Positions 1 to 5,838 of a stretch of DNA of 7,517 nt are shown here, piece by piece. The notes under the pieces were generated by a model that was not told the DNA's origin, did no database searches, and saw only the letters and a program-made list of their open reading frames with translations. The stretch spans positions 1 through 7,517 of the forward strand of contig JAJYKH010000124.1 in assembly GCA_021788685.1 (NCBI GenBank). Direction: 5' to 3'. Made by a program: the position numbers and the translations under genes. The stretch comes from Deltaproteobacteria bacterium (GTDB lineage: Bacteria > Desulfobacterota > Desulfobulbia > Desulfobulbales > UBA5123). Position 1 is the first letter of the stretch, and the number at the start of each line of letters is the position of its first letter.

Positions 1-228
1 GGTTCTTTTGCGCGTGTCCTGGTGAAGGCGGCCATGGAGCCGGGATCAGTCCGCACTGCCCGGCCGTTGCCTACGGCGGCTTGGGATTCTAACATAAAGG
101 AGCCGCTCCTTACATCCAGGAATTGACCCTGGACCCTGTGCCTGTGGCCGGCCCCTGCGTTCCACCAGGGCCGCGGCCGTTCGCGGGGCCGAACGCCATA
201 CCGCTTCCTCCGGTGGCGCCCCAATGAG
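1..228. other. Left-edge region with no convincing gene
   Basis: I see no supportable gene here. Reading frames that cross the left edge are short (plus-strand frames stop within about 126 bases), and none shows a recognisable motif. A minus-strand frame starting with ATG at 95 stays open to base 1 (about 31 codons) but its product is unrecognised. The region holds small inverted repeats: AAGGAGC-C-GCTCCTT at 97-111, CCAGG/CCTGG at 116-132, and CGTTCG/CGAACG at 178-195. On the minus strand the 97-111 palindrome is followed by TTATGTT, so it could be a weak terminator or could hide a ribosome site for the minus-strand frame. None of these can be assigned a role from sequence alone. Confidence 0.5.
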
Positions 229-251
229 AAGGGCGCCCGAAGGCGCCCCTT
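229..251 (-). terminator. Terminator-like hairpin after the outer-membrane protein gene
   Basis: On the minus strand a 7-bp all-GC stem (GGCGCC core, 231-237 paired with 242-248) closes a TTCG tetraloop. With one bulged base the stem extends by an A-A/T-T pair on each side. It lies about 25 bases past the stop codon of the barrel gene, where a terminator is expected. UUCG loops on GC stems are very stable in RNA. The following tract (TTCTCATT) is only moderately T-rich, so termination strength is uncertain. Confidence 0.55.
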
Positions 252-276
252 GCATGTCGAGCCAGGAAAAGGCTTT

Positions 277-1242
277 CTAGAAAAACTTATAGGAAAGACC
301 GAGGCTCGTGGTCTCTGACTTCCAGTTGACCTCATTCAGGGTGGTGGTCCCGATGCCCCCCCCGGCCCCATACGTGGTGTCCGTGCCGTTTGTTGCCTGC
401 CAGTCCTGGTAAGCGTAAGAAAGCTCGACGCCCCAACGATTGGTCAAGGCATACCGTCCGGTGACTTTCACGACGATGCCGTCGGCATCGTTCGCATCGT
501 GGCGGAAGCTGACCGGATGGGCCAAATCTGGGCGCAGGTTCCAGTTCGCTTCGGCATCGTAATCAGCCCAGTGATACTCGAAGGTTCCTAAAATGGAGAA
601 TTGGGGTATGGGATCCACCTCGATATCGATGCCGGCCCAGGGGCCTTGCCATTCGGTTTGATATGTCGAATCGAGACCTGTGAAAGGTCCGAGCGCCGGA
701 ATCACAAATGCCCCGTTCCTATCGCGGAGATTCTGCTGGTGATAGGAATAGCCGCCGAGCGGCGCGACCGCAAGGCGGTCCTGAAAGAACTTCCATTGAA
801 GGCCGATGCCGATGGAGGCATCGAAGACGTTGTCGTCCTTCGTGTCGGTGATGATTCTGGAGTATTCCCCGGTCCGGTTGTTGCCCAGATAATCCGAGTC
901 CTGGTTTTCCCCGTTCAGAATCCAGCCGTAATTGATGGAGCCCCTGAGATAGGTCAGAAAATCAAAGTAATCATTCCCGACAGTCATCTTTCCGGAACCA
1001 CCCACCTCATAGATTTCCAGGTCCTTCCAGGTCAGCTCGGAAAGAATATTGGGGTTACCGTTACTACCGGCGATGTTAAAATCCAGATCGTCCACCCGGT
1101 AACCGGTGTCGATGCCGACCTCGAGGGAGTCGATGTAGTCGGCGCGGGCAAGGCCAGGGATGGCGAGACAAGCGGAAAACAAGGTGGTGGTGACTGCGAG
1201 CAGGCCGAACCGCATGGTATTTATCATCTTTTCCCCCTTCAT
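277..1242 (-). CDS. Outer-membrane beta-barrel protein, weakly omptin-like
   Basis: This is an exported 321-residue protein predicted to sit in the outer membrane; its function is unknown. Residues 1-34 form a signal peptide: basic N-terminus, hydrophobic stretch at about 12-30, and an A-R-A signal peptidase I site before Asp35. Cys25 lies in LFSAC, a poor lipobox because -3 is Phe. The mature part alternates polar and aromatic residues like amphipathic strands and ends in YKFF, the terminal aromatic used for barrel assembly. Strand order and loops recall omptin proteases: DSDY at 115-118 resembles the omptin Asp pair. The second-half Asp-x-His pair is not evident near residues 221-234 (YHWADYDAEANW), so protease activity is doubtful. 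Two starts are plausible: ATG 1242 (GGGAG, 5-base spacing) and ATG 1227 (AGGGGGA, 5-base spacing). GC is lower than in neighbours (33 of 60 bases in 841-900 against 42 of 60 in 3901-3960). It could instead be a porin or an unrelated small barrel. Confidence 0.8.
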   Translation of the reverse strand: MKGEKMINTMRFGLLAVTTTLFSACLAIPGLARADYIDSLEVGIDTGYRVDDLDFNIAGSNGNPNILSELTWKDLEIYEVGGSGKMTVGNDYFDFLTYLRGSINYGWILNGENQDSDYLGNNRTGEYSRIITDTKDDNVFDASIGIGLQWKFFQDRLAVAPLGGYSYHQQNLRDRNGAFVIPALGPFTGLDSTYQTEWQGPWAGIDIEVDPIPQFSILGTFEYHWADYDAEANWNLRPDLAHPVSFRHDANDADGIVVKVTGRYALTNRWGVELSYAYQDWQATNGTDTTYGAGGGIGTTTLNEVNWKSETTSLGLSYKFF

Positions 1243-1283
1243 TTAGACTCCCACCGGGATCATGCATGTAACTAGTTTCCATT

Positions 1284-1319
1284 ATTTTAAGTAACAAGAC
1301 AAGTCGAGAGGAAATCGAC
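1284..1319 (-). promoter_or_regulatory. Possible promoter and operator of the barrel gene
   Basis: In the 133-base gap between mutM and the barrel gene, the minus strand carries a TAAAAT -10-like box (1284-1289) in an AT-rich patch about 42 bases upstream of the start codon. No good -35 hexamer lies 16-18 bases further up. An inverted repeat, GTCGA-7 bases-TCGAC (1303-1319), covers that position and could bind a regulator, or could be a weak hairpin after mutM. The assignment rests on position and one box only. Confidence 0.28.
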
Positions 1320-1375
1320 AGATGAACCCTCGCCTTTCGGAAATCAGCAAAGGATCTCAAGAGGGCGACTCGGTC

Positions 1376-2200
1376 TTATCCTGACTGGCAACGGGGGCAG
1401 TGGAAGGTGGCCCGGCCGGCGATGACGGTGCGGACCACCGGGGCCTGGCAGGAAGGACAGGGAAGGCCGGTGCGGCCGTAGACCTGGAGTTGGTGCTGGA
1501 AACGGCCGCTCTCCCCTTTGGCGTTGACGAAATCGGAGATGGTGGTGCCGCCGCCCGCGATGGCCCGGGCGAGCACTTCCCGGCTGGAGTCGATCACTCG
1601 CTGCCAGTGGCGCCGGTCCAGCCCGGCGGCGGGCGCGAGGGGGTGGATGCCGGCGGCAAAGAGGATCTCGCTCGCGTAAATGTTCCCGATTCCCACCACC
1701 ACCGCATTGTCCATGAGGAGACACTTGACCGGTTTCCGGTGGCGGCTGGCCCGCTCGAGCAGGTAGGCGGCGGTGAGCTCCTCTCCGAACGGCTCCGGCC
1801 CCAGGTGGGCGAAGGGATCGACTTCCAGCTCCGCCGGGGTGTGAACCTCCACGAAGCCGAACCGGCGGGCATCGTTGAACCGCAGCTCGAGCCCGCCTTC
1901 CAACGATATCCGGAGATGATCGTGCTTGCGGAGGGGGGCGGCGGCCGGCAGGAGAGCGAGCTGGCCGGTCATCCCCAGGTGGAAAGCGAGCAACGCCCCG
2001 CTTTCCATCCGGAGGAGCAGGAACTTGGCCCGCCGCTCCACCGCGGCGATGCGGCCCCCCGCGATCCACTCCTTGAGCCGGGCGCGGGGGACCGGCTTCC
2101 GGAGCTTGCGGGCGCCAGCGGCAATCCCGGCCACCGCGCGGCCGGCGAGCTGCGGGGCGAGGCCCCGGCGGATAACCTCGACTTCGGGCAGCTCAGGCAT
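1376..2200 (-). CDS. mutM: Formamidopyrimidine-DNA glycosylase (Fpg/MutM)
   Basis: Cytoplasmic base-excision-repair enzyme that removes 8-oxoguanine and formamidopyrimidines and then cuts the strand by beta/delta elimination. The 274-residue length is normal. The start MPELPEVE is diagnostic: after Met removal Pro becomes the N-terminal catalytic nucleophile, next to the essential Glu. Other hallmarks are Lys59 in RRAKF, HLGMTGQ at 74-80 with intercalating Met77, FNDARRFG at 108-115 (Arg112 and Phe114 fill the gap left by the flipped base), and VVVGIGNIYASE at 167-178. A C-terminal zinc finger uses Cys248, Cys251, Cys268 and Cys271, with the damage-contacting Arg263 in GRATF. The chain ends three residues after the last Cys. 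No Shine-Dalgarno precedes the ATG; a pyrimidine-rich 14-bp repeat on this strand abuts it. It is transcribed divergently from the folate gene, with the barrel gene 133 bases downstream. All catalytic residues are present, so it should be functional. Confidence 0.97.
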   Translation of the reverse strand: MPELPEVEVIRRGLAPQLAGRAVAGIAAGARKLRKPVPRARLKEWIAGGRIAAVERRAKFLLLRMESGALLAFHLGMTGQLALLPAAAPLRKHDHLRISLEGGLELRFNDARRFGFVEVHTPAELEVDPFAHLGPEPFGEELTAAYLLERASRHRKPVKCLLMDNAVVVGIGNIYASEILFAAGIHPLAPAAGLDRRHWQRVIDSSREVLARAIAGGGTTISDFVNAKGESGRFQHQLQVYGRTGLPCPSCQAPVVRTVIAGRATFHCPRCQSG

Positions 2201-2204
2201 CAGG

Positions 2205-2246
2205 AATGGAGAATGAAAAATGGAGAGGGGAAAATGGAGGACGGCC
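2205..2246. repeat. Three copies of a 14-bp tandem repeat beside the mutM start
   Basis: AATGGAG occurs at 2205, 2219 and 2233, exactly 14 bases apart, with degenerating purine-rich filler between copies. On the mutM-sense strand it reads as pyrimidine-rich CTCCATT units and lies directly upstream of the start codon, occupying the place of a Shine-Dalgarno. Simple repeats of the TCCATTTTCC type are scattered in many bacterial genomes; whether this is one of them cannot be told from one locus. Confidence 0.6.
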
Positions 2247-2303
2247 TCGCAACAAGCTCAGTTGATCACCCACCGGACCCCGGCCGAATGGCATCCTGAA
2301 AAC

Positions 2304-2331
2304 CTTTAATTCCCCTTTCCCCGGCGGTCAA
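2304..2331 (-). promoter_or_regulatory. Candidate sigma-70 promoter for mutM
   Basis: On the minus strand TTGACC (2326-2331, five of six to the -35 consensus) is followed after 16 bases by TTAAAG (2304-2309), a poor -10 box. Transcription from here would give a leader of about 100 bases before the mutM ATG. The -35 match is good and the -10 is weak, so this is tentative. Confidence 0.3.
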
Positions 2332-2440
2332 CGCTTTTCTGCCTGAAGGCGGCCGGGACCCGAAGAGCGCTCCCGAAGAAGAAGATTCCATCTTGCCGCC
2401 AAGTTGGGTACCTTGGTCAGAGCAGGAGCCGTTTTCCGTC

Positions 2441-2482
2441 ACCGATCAGGTCTGATCAGTCGGATCGGGCCGATCGGTCGGA
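2441..2482 (-). repeat. 9-bp-period repeat block, upstream copy
   Basis: Read on the minus strand this block is made of 9-base units, GTCCGACCG, ATCGGCCCG, ATCCGACTG and ATCAGACCT, and then a partial unit. The units are degenerate but share the GTCCGAC/ATCNGAC theme. It is an inverted partner of the block at 3119-3164 beyond the cyclo-ligase gene: both begin with TGTCCGACCG when read in the same sense and contain CCGACTGA. It lies just upstream of the AT-rich box that may start transcription of the operon. Confidence 0.7.
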
Positions 2483-2530
2483 CAAAATAAAATCCTGGTC
2501 GCCCCGACCGCTGGTCCTCAGGATCATGAG

Positions 2531-3157
2531 ATGACACCCAAATTCCCATCCGCGCCCAGCCAGGAACGCCAGGAGCTGCGCCGCCGGGTCCTCACCCGCC
2601 GGGACGGGCTGCCCGCCGCCGACCGGCGCCGCAAGAGCCTCGCGGCCATCGACCGGCTCCTCGCCTTGCCGCAGCTTGCCGGAATCGACACCTTCTTCGT
2701 CTACGTGGCCTTCCGGAGCGAGGTGGAAACCCGGCCTCTCATCGCCCGGCTGCTCGCCGGGGGCAAAAAGGTAGCGGTGCCGCTCACCCGCACCTCGCCG
2801 CCGGGGTTGGAAGCCTTCCGGCTCGGCGACCCGGACCGGGACCTGCGGCCAGGCTACTGCGGCATCCCCGAGCCCGACCCGGCGCGGCTTGATCGGGTTG
2901 AGCCGGCGGCGATCGGGGCGGTCGTCCTGCCCGGCTCGGTGTTCGACCGGCAAGGGGGGCGCCTGGGGTACGGCGGCGGCTATTACGACCGCTTCCTCGC
3001 CGGGGTCCCCGGGGCGTTGCGCATCGGGCTTGCTTTCGAGCTGCAGGTGGTCCCGGCCGTCCCCCTGGAATCCCACGACCAGCGGGTCGATCTCCTGGTG
3101 ACCGAGGAAGGGGTGGCCCTGTCCGACCGGTCGGATCGGTCCGACTCGTCCGACTGA
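2531..3157 (+). CDS. fau: 5-formyltetrahydrofolate cyclo-ligase
   Basis: Cytoplasmic enzyme (also called 5,10-methenyltetrahydrofolate synthetase; ygfA/fau in E. coli) that uses ATP to convert 5-formyl-THF into 5,10-methenyl-THF and so returns the storage form to the one-carbon pool. Family signatures seen are the basic N-terminal helix (RRRVLTRRDGL, 17-27), YVAFRSEVETRPL (58-70), GGKKVAVPL (77-85) and the nucleotide/folate-binding core GGRLGYGGGYYDR (142-154), then HDQRVDLLVTE (182-192). The length of 208 exceeds the usual 180-200 mainly because of the tail: residues 198-208 read SDRSDRSDSSD, encoded by a 9-bp repeat block rather than family sequence. The ATG at 2531 is supported by AGGA with 7-base spacing. 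It heads the plus-strand cluster, with 28 bases to the next gene. The enzyme call is firm; the tail is probably a repeat-derived extension. Confidence 0.95.
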   Translation: MTPKFPSAPSQERQELRRRVLTRRDGLPAADRRRKSLAAIDRLLALPQLAGIDTFFVYVAFRSEVETRPLIARLLAGGKKVAVPLTRTSPPGLEAFRLGDPDRDLRPGYCGIPEPDPARLDRVEPAAIGAVVLPGSVFDRQGGRLGYGGGYYDRFLAGVPGALRIGLAFELQVVPAVPLESHDQRVDLLVTEEGVALSDRSDRSDSSD

Positions 3158-3164
3158 CCGATCT
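3119..3164 (+). repeat. 9-bp-period repeat block, downstream copy, partly coding
   Basis: Four tandem 9-base units (GTCCGACCG, GTCGGATCG, GTCCGACTC and GTCCGACTG, 3121-3156) plus a trailing ACCGATC. The block overlaps the last codons and stop of the cyclo-ligase gene. Because the period is three codons, it encodes an in-frame Ser-Asp-Arg repeat. It is in inverted orientation to the block at 2441-2482, so the two bracket the gene. Tracts of GTCCGACT-like units are known to me from intergenic DNA of some delta-proteobacterial genomes; that is recollection, not a search result. Confidence 0.75.
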
Positions 3165-3185
3165 TCTTCGACTCGGAGAAAACAA

Positions 3186-4229
3186 ATGCCAAAGACAGCC
3201 ATTTTCAAGGACGATCTCTTCCTGGAGCACCGGCCCGGGCCCGGCCACCCCGAGTCCCCCGAGCGGCTGACCGGCATCTACCAGGTACTCCGGGAGCCGG
3301 CCCTGCGGGAGCGGTTTCTGTTCCCCTCCTTTCCTCCGGCCGGCCGGGAGCTCCTCGCCCTCAATCACACCCCGGCCCACATCGACCGGGTGGCGGCCAC
3401 CGCCGGCAAGCCCATGGCGGTGCTCGATCCCGACACCACCACCTCCCCCCGCTCTTACGAGGCCGCCTGCCTGGCGGCCGGGGCCTGCGTGGAGGGGGTG
3501 CGGCTGCTGCTCGCCGGGGAGATCGACAACGGCTTCGCCCTCGTGCGGCCGCCCGGCCACCATGCCGAGGCCACCCACACCAGCGGCTTCTGCCTGTTCA
3601 ACAACATCGCCATCGCCGCCCGTTATGCCCTGGCCCGGCACGGCCTCTCCCGGGTGCTGATCGCCGACTGGGACCTGCACCACGGCAATGGCACCCAGCA
3701 CGCCTTCGAGGAGACCGACCAAGTCCTCTATTTCTCCACCCATCAATACCCCTATTTCCCGGGGACCGGCAGCTTCCTCGAAACCGGCGCCGGCCAGGGG
3801 GAGGGCTACACCGTCAACGTCCCCCTCCACGGCGGCCAGGGGGACGGCGACTACGCCCGGCTGTTCAGGGAGCTGCTCGCCCCCATTGCCCGCCAATACC
3901 GGCCGGAGCTGATCCTGGCTTCCGCGGGGTTCGACATCTTCGGGGGCGATCCCCTCGGCACCATGCGGGTAACGCCGGCCGGGTTCGCTTACATGACGCG
4001 GGTCCTCCGGGAGCTGGCAGCCGAGCTCTGCGGCGGCCGCCTCCTGCTGGTGCTCGAAGGGGGCTACCACCTGCAGGGCCTCACGGCGAGCGCCCTGGCG
4101 GTCCTCGCCGAGCTGTCCGGGGCCGGAGGGCTCGACGCGGCGGCGGCCCGCGAGCTGGCGGCGGCCTCCGCTCCCTTGCCGGCCTTAAATCAAGCCCGGG
4201 AGGTGCAAAAAAATTACTGGACCTTATGA
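3186..4229 (+). CDS. Histone-deacetylase-family hydrolase (class II-like, AcuC/APAH fold)
   Basis: Zinc-dependent deacetylase of the arginase-deacetylase fold; bacterial members act on acetylated polyamines, acetyl-lysine of enzymes such as acetyl-CoA synthetase, or other small amides. The 347 residues carry the complete active site: GHPESPERL at 20-28, the His-His charge relay in RPPGHHAE (His125, His126), zinc ligands Asp163 and His165 in DWDLHHGNGTQ, the third ligand Asp250 in SAGFDIFGGDPLG, and the transition-state Tyr294 in LEGGYH. The GFD...GDPLG form is typical of class II-like bacterial enzymes rather than AcuC proper. No signal peptide or membrane segment is seen, so it is cytoplasmic. 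The ATG has GGAG at 3175-3178 with 7-base spacing. The C-terminal stretch after about residue 318 is Ala-rich and ends in an atypical KNYWTL encoded by an A-rich patch. Its stop overlaps a possible small ORF (ATGA). The true substrate cannot be read from sequence. Confidence 0.93.
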   Translation: MPKTAIFKDDLFLEHRPGPGHPESPERLTGIYQVLREPALRERFLFPSFPPAGRELLALNHTPAHIDRVAATAGKPMAVLDPDTTTSPRSYEAACLAAGACVEGVRLLLAGEIDNGFALVRPPGHHAEATHTSGFCLFNNIAIAARYALARHGLSRVLIADWDLHHGNGTQHAFEETDQVLYFSTHQYPYFPGTGSFLETGAGQGEGYTVNVPLHGGQGDGDYARLFRELLAPIARQYRPELILASAGFDIFGGDPLGTMRVTPAGFAYMTRVLRELAAELCGGRLLLVLEGGYHLQGLTASALAVLAELSGAGGLDAAAARELAAASAPLPALNQAREVQKNYWTL

Positions 4230-4309
4230 ACGATTCAGTTACATTGAAACGCTGGCGTGCCGAAAAGACCGACAGCACGGGTGGATCGACCCTGCTGAAA
4301 TCCTTCTGA
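4226..4309 (+). CDS. Possible 27-residue small protein
   Basis: An ATG at 4226 overlaps the deacetylase stop codon as ATGA and opens 27 codons up to TGA at 4307-4309, which touches the ribosome site of the response-regulator gene. The product begins MNDSVTLKRWRAEKTD and ends STLLKSF; it is basic in the middle, has no membrane segment and no motif I recognise. The ATGA overlap and the fit of the ORF into the gap suggest translational coupling. The nearest strong purine tract, GGGAGGTG at 4198-4205, is 20 bases upstream of the ATG, too far for a standard site. It may equally be a chance frame in an 89-base gap. Confidence 0.3.
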   Translation: MNDSVTLKRWRAEKTDSTGGSTLLKSF

Positions 4310-4313
4310 AAGG
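4309..4313 (+). promoter_or_regulatory. Ribosome binding site that sets the response-regulator start
   Basis: AAAGG lies 5 bases before the ATG at 4319. The in-frame GTG at 4313 overlaps this purine tract and has no site of its own, so the ATG is preferred. Confidence 0.65.
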
Positions 4314-4318
4314 TGCCT

Positions 4319-5437
4319 ATGGCGAAACCGCGGATTCTGATTGCCGATGACGACGACCTGGTCCGGGACGCGGTGGTGCGAATTCTGGAAATGTTCGGCT
4401 ACGAGGTGGCCGCCGTCGACCGAGGGAGCAAGGCGCTGGAGGTTCTCGACGACCGGTTCGATCTGGTGCTCCTCGACATCAACATGCCCGGAATCGATGG
4501 CTTCGAGACCATGGCCGCCATAAACGAGCGCCAGTTGGAGATCCCGGTCCTGTTCCTCACTGGCGCTGGCAGCATGGAGTACGCCATCCGGGCGATCAAC
4601 CTGGGGGCCTACGATTTCATCGCCAAGCCGATTGAAGACCTGGACCTCTTCGAGATCACCATCCGGCGCGCTGTCGAAAAGAGGATGTATGTCCTCAGGG
4701 AGCGGGCCTACAAAAGCAACCTGGAAAAAGAAGTCCTGGCCAAGACCAGGGAGCTTGCCGAAAAGAACGCCCTCCTTGAGCAGTACAGTGAGCACCTGGA
4801 GTCCTCCACGGTCAACACCATCCTCACCCTGCAGACCGCCCTTGAAGAAAAAGATCTCTACACGGCGGGGCATACCGGCCGGGTGACCGAATACGCGGTC
4901 ATGATCGGCCAAGCCCTGCAGCTTTCCCCAATCGACATGGAAGTTCTGGAGCAGGCCAGCCAGCTCCACGACATCGGCAAGCTGGTGATCGACGTGACCT
5001 GGCTGCGGAAAGCGGGGCCGCTCTCCCCCCAGGAATGGGAAATGGTCAAAAAGCATCCCGTGATCGGGGAAAATATCTTAAAACCGTTGATCTTTCTCGA
5101 GCGGGAAGGCAAAATAATCCGCCACCATCACGAGCGGATCGACGGCAAGGGATATCCGGACGGTCTCACCGGCAAGGACCTCGATCCCCTGACCAAGATC
5201 CTGACCGTGGCGGACAGCTATGATGCGATGACATCCATGCGCTCTTACCGGAAAAACCTGTGCCGGGCCGAGGCCATCACCGAGCTGCGCCGTTGCGCCG
5301 GCACCCAGTTCGACCCGGAGGTGGTGGAGACCTTCATCTCCATCCTGGAGGCGTTTCCGGCGAATGCCGGCCTCGACCTGCAGGCGGCGAGGACGGCGGA
5401 AAAGATCCTCGCCGCCGGCAAAAACAATCTCAACTGA
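4319..5437 (+). CDS. Response regulator with HD-GYP domain (predicted c-di-GMP phosphodiesterase)
   Basis: Cytoplasmic two-component regulator of 372 residues whose output domain is predicted to hydrolyse cyclic di-GMP. Numbered from the chosen ATG, residues 4-120 form the receiver domain: acidic cluster ADDDD at 9-13, phosphoacceptor Asp53 in LLDINMPGIDGFE, Thr81 in LTGAG and Lys103 in AKP. Residues 120-165 are Lys/Glu/Leu-rich and probably a coiled-coil linker. Residues 170-345 are the HD-GYP domain with HTGRV (185-189), the metal-binding HDIGK (217-221), HHHERIDGKGYP (269-280) including the diagnostic GYP, and DSYDAMTS. All key metal and GYP residues are intact, so catalysis is expected. 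No sensor kinase is adjacent, making it an orphan regulator here. Its stop is 10 bases from gatC. Some HD-GYP proteins act on cGAMP or signal only by protein contact, so substrate is inferred. Confidence 0.95.
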   Translation: MAKPRILIADDDDLVRDAVVRILEMFGYEVAAVDRGSKALEVLDDRFDLVLLDINMPGIDGFETMAAINERQLEIPVLFLTGAGSMEYAIRAINLGAYDFIAKPIEDLDLFEITIRRAVEKRMYVLRERAYKSNLEKEVLAKTRELAEKNALLEQYSEHLESSTVNTILTLQTALEEKDLYTAGHTGRVTEYAVMIGQALQLSPIDMEVLEQASQLHDIGKLVIDVTWLRKAGPLSPQEWEMVKKHPVIGENILKPLIFLEREGKIIRHHHERIDGKGYPDGLTGKDLDPLTKILTVADSYDAMTSMRSYRKNLCRAEAITELRRCAGTQFDPEVVETFISILEAFPANAGLDLQAARTAEKILAAGKNNLN

Positions 5438-5447
5438 ACCGCATCCC

Positions 5448-5732
5448 ATGAAGATCACTGCGGAGGAAGTCGAATATGTGGCCGGCCTGGCCCGGCTGGA
5501 GCTGACCCCGGACGAGGTGGCCGCCATGACCGGGCAGCTCGACCGGATTCTCACCTACGCCGCCAAATTGAACGAGCTGGACACCACCGGCATCGAGCCC
5601 GTCACCCACGCCCTGGCCATCCGGAACGCCTTCCGCCCGGATGCGGTCCAGGATTCCCTTCCCCGGGAAGAGGCTCTGGCCAACGCGCCCGAGCAGAACG
5701 GAGAGGCCTTCGTCGTGCCGAGGGTCCTCTAG
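5448..5732 (+). CDS. gatC: Glu-tRNA(Gln)/Asp-tRNA(Asn) amidotransferase subunit C
   Basis: Small subunit of the GatCAB amidotransferase, which converts Glu-tRNA(Gln) and/or Asp-tRNA(Asn) to the amide form in organisms lacking GlnRS or AsnRS. GatC wraps around GatA and stabilises its contact with GatB. At 94 residues it is full length. Family features are the N-terminal helix EEVEYVAGLARLELTPDE (6-23), the QLDRILTYAAKLNELDT helix, the turn GIEPVTHAL, and the C-terminal NAPEQNGEAFVVPRVL ending. The ATG at 5448 is chosen because family homology starts here; an in-frame ATG at 5364 would add 28 residues inside the preceding gene. No strong Shine-Dalgarno is visible, so translation may be coupled to the regulator gene 10 bases upstream. 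Confidence 0.96.
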   Translation: MKITAEEVEYVAGLARLELTPDEVAAMTGQLDRILTYAAKLNELDTTGIEPVTHALAIRNAFRPDAVQDSLPREEALANAPEQNGEAFVVPRVL

Positions 5733-5764
5733 ACGAATTTCCTGGCAAAGAAACTTTCTTTTCT

Positions 5765-5835
5765 CGTCATCCCTGTGAAGGCCGGGATCAAGAGCTTTTC
5801 TGGATTCCCGACCGCCTCCGGCAGGGCTTAACGAA
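5765..5835. repeat. Degenerate dispersed inverted-repeat element between gatC and gatA
   Basis: The left half (CGTCATCCCTGTGAAGGC then CGGGATCA, from 5765) and right half (CTGGATTCCCG from 5800, ending in GGGCTTAACGA) form an imperfect inverted repeat around an AAGAGCTTTT centre. The left half has its own hairpin (ATCCC at 5769-5773 with GGGAT at 5784-5788). The motif matches the common genome-wide repeat of CGTCATTCCCGCGAA type, with CTGGATTCCCG on the far arm, but the right arm is eroded. It fills most of the 106-base gap and ends 3 bases before the gatA ATG. A separate AAAGAAA-C-TTTCTTT palindrome precedes it at 5747-5761. Confidence 0.65.
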
Positions 5836-5838
5836 TTA

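Larger units (their letters stand above)
2201..2530. other. Divergent intergenic region between mutM and the cyclo-ligase gene
   Basis: This 330-base stretch has no gene I can support. It must contain the promoters for both directions. From left to right it holds a 14-bp tandem repeat (2205-2246), a candidate mutM promoter (2304-2331), a direct repeat CCCGAAGA (2359-2366 and 2372-2379), a small hairpin AAGAT-TCC-ATCTT, a 9-bp-period repeat block (2441-2482), a TAAAAT -10-like box (2488-2493) for the plus-strand operon without a matching -35, and the ribosome site AGGA (2520-2523) of the cyclo-ligase gene. Confidence 0.6.

Noticed and set aside
1..95. Minus-strand frame beginning MLESQAAVGNG and open to the left edge
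   Set aside because: Only about 31 codons are visible and the product is unrecognised; the AGGAG upstream is 10 bases away and buried in a palindrome. It could be a real gene start but is not supportable here.
46..255. Minus-strand open frame of 69 codons near the left edge
   Set aside because: It starts inside the terminator-like hairpin, has Arg/Pro/Gly-rich shadow-like composition and no recognisable motif.
601..1275. Plus-strand open frame of 224 codons
   Set aside because: It is antisense to the barrel gene, has no recognisable domain or ribosome site, and the minus strand gives a signal peptide and barrel pattern.
1400..2299. Plus-strand open frame of 299 codons
   Set aside because: It lies opposite mutM, whose catalytic and zinc-finger residues are all present; long antisense frames are common in GC-rich DNA.
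2441..3164. A composite mobile element or CRISPR-like array made of the 9-bp repeats
   Set aside because: There is no transposase, no target duplication and no spacers; the units are short, degenerate and tandem, and the gene between is an ordinary cyclo-ligase.
2784..4070. Minus-strand open frame of 428 codons
   Set aside because: It is antisense to the cyclo-ligase and deacetylase genes, low in complexity (Gly, Pro, Arg) and crosses two real genes and their gap.
4235..5056. Minus-strand open frame of 273 codons
   Set aside because: Shadow of the HD-GYP response regulator; no motif of its own.
5364..5447. 28-codon N-terminal extension of gatC
   Set aside because: It overlaps the end of the response-regulator gene in another frame and is Arg/Pro-rich; GatC homology begins exactly at the ATG at 5448.
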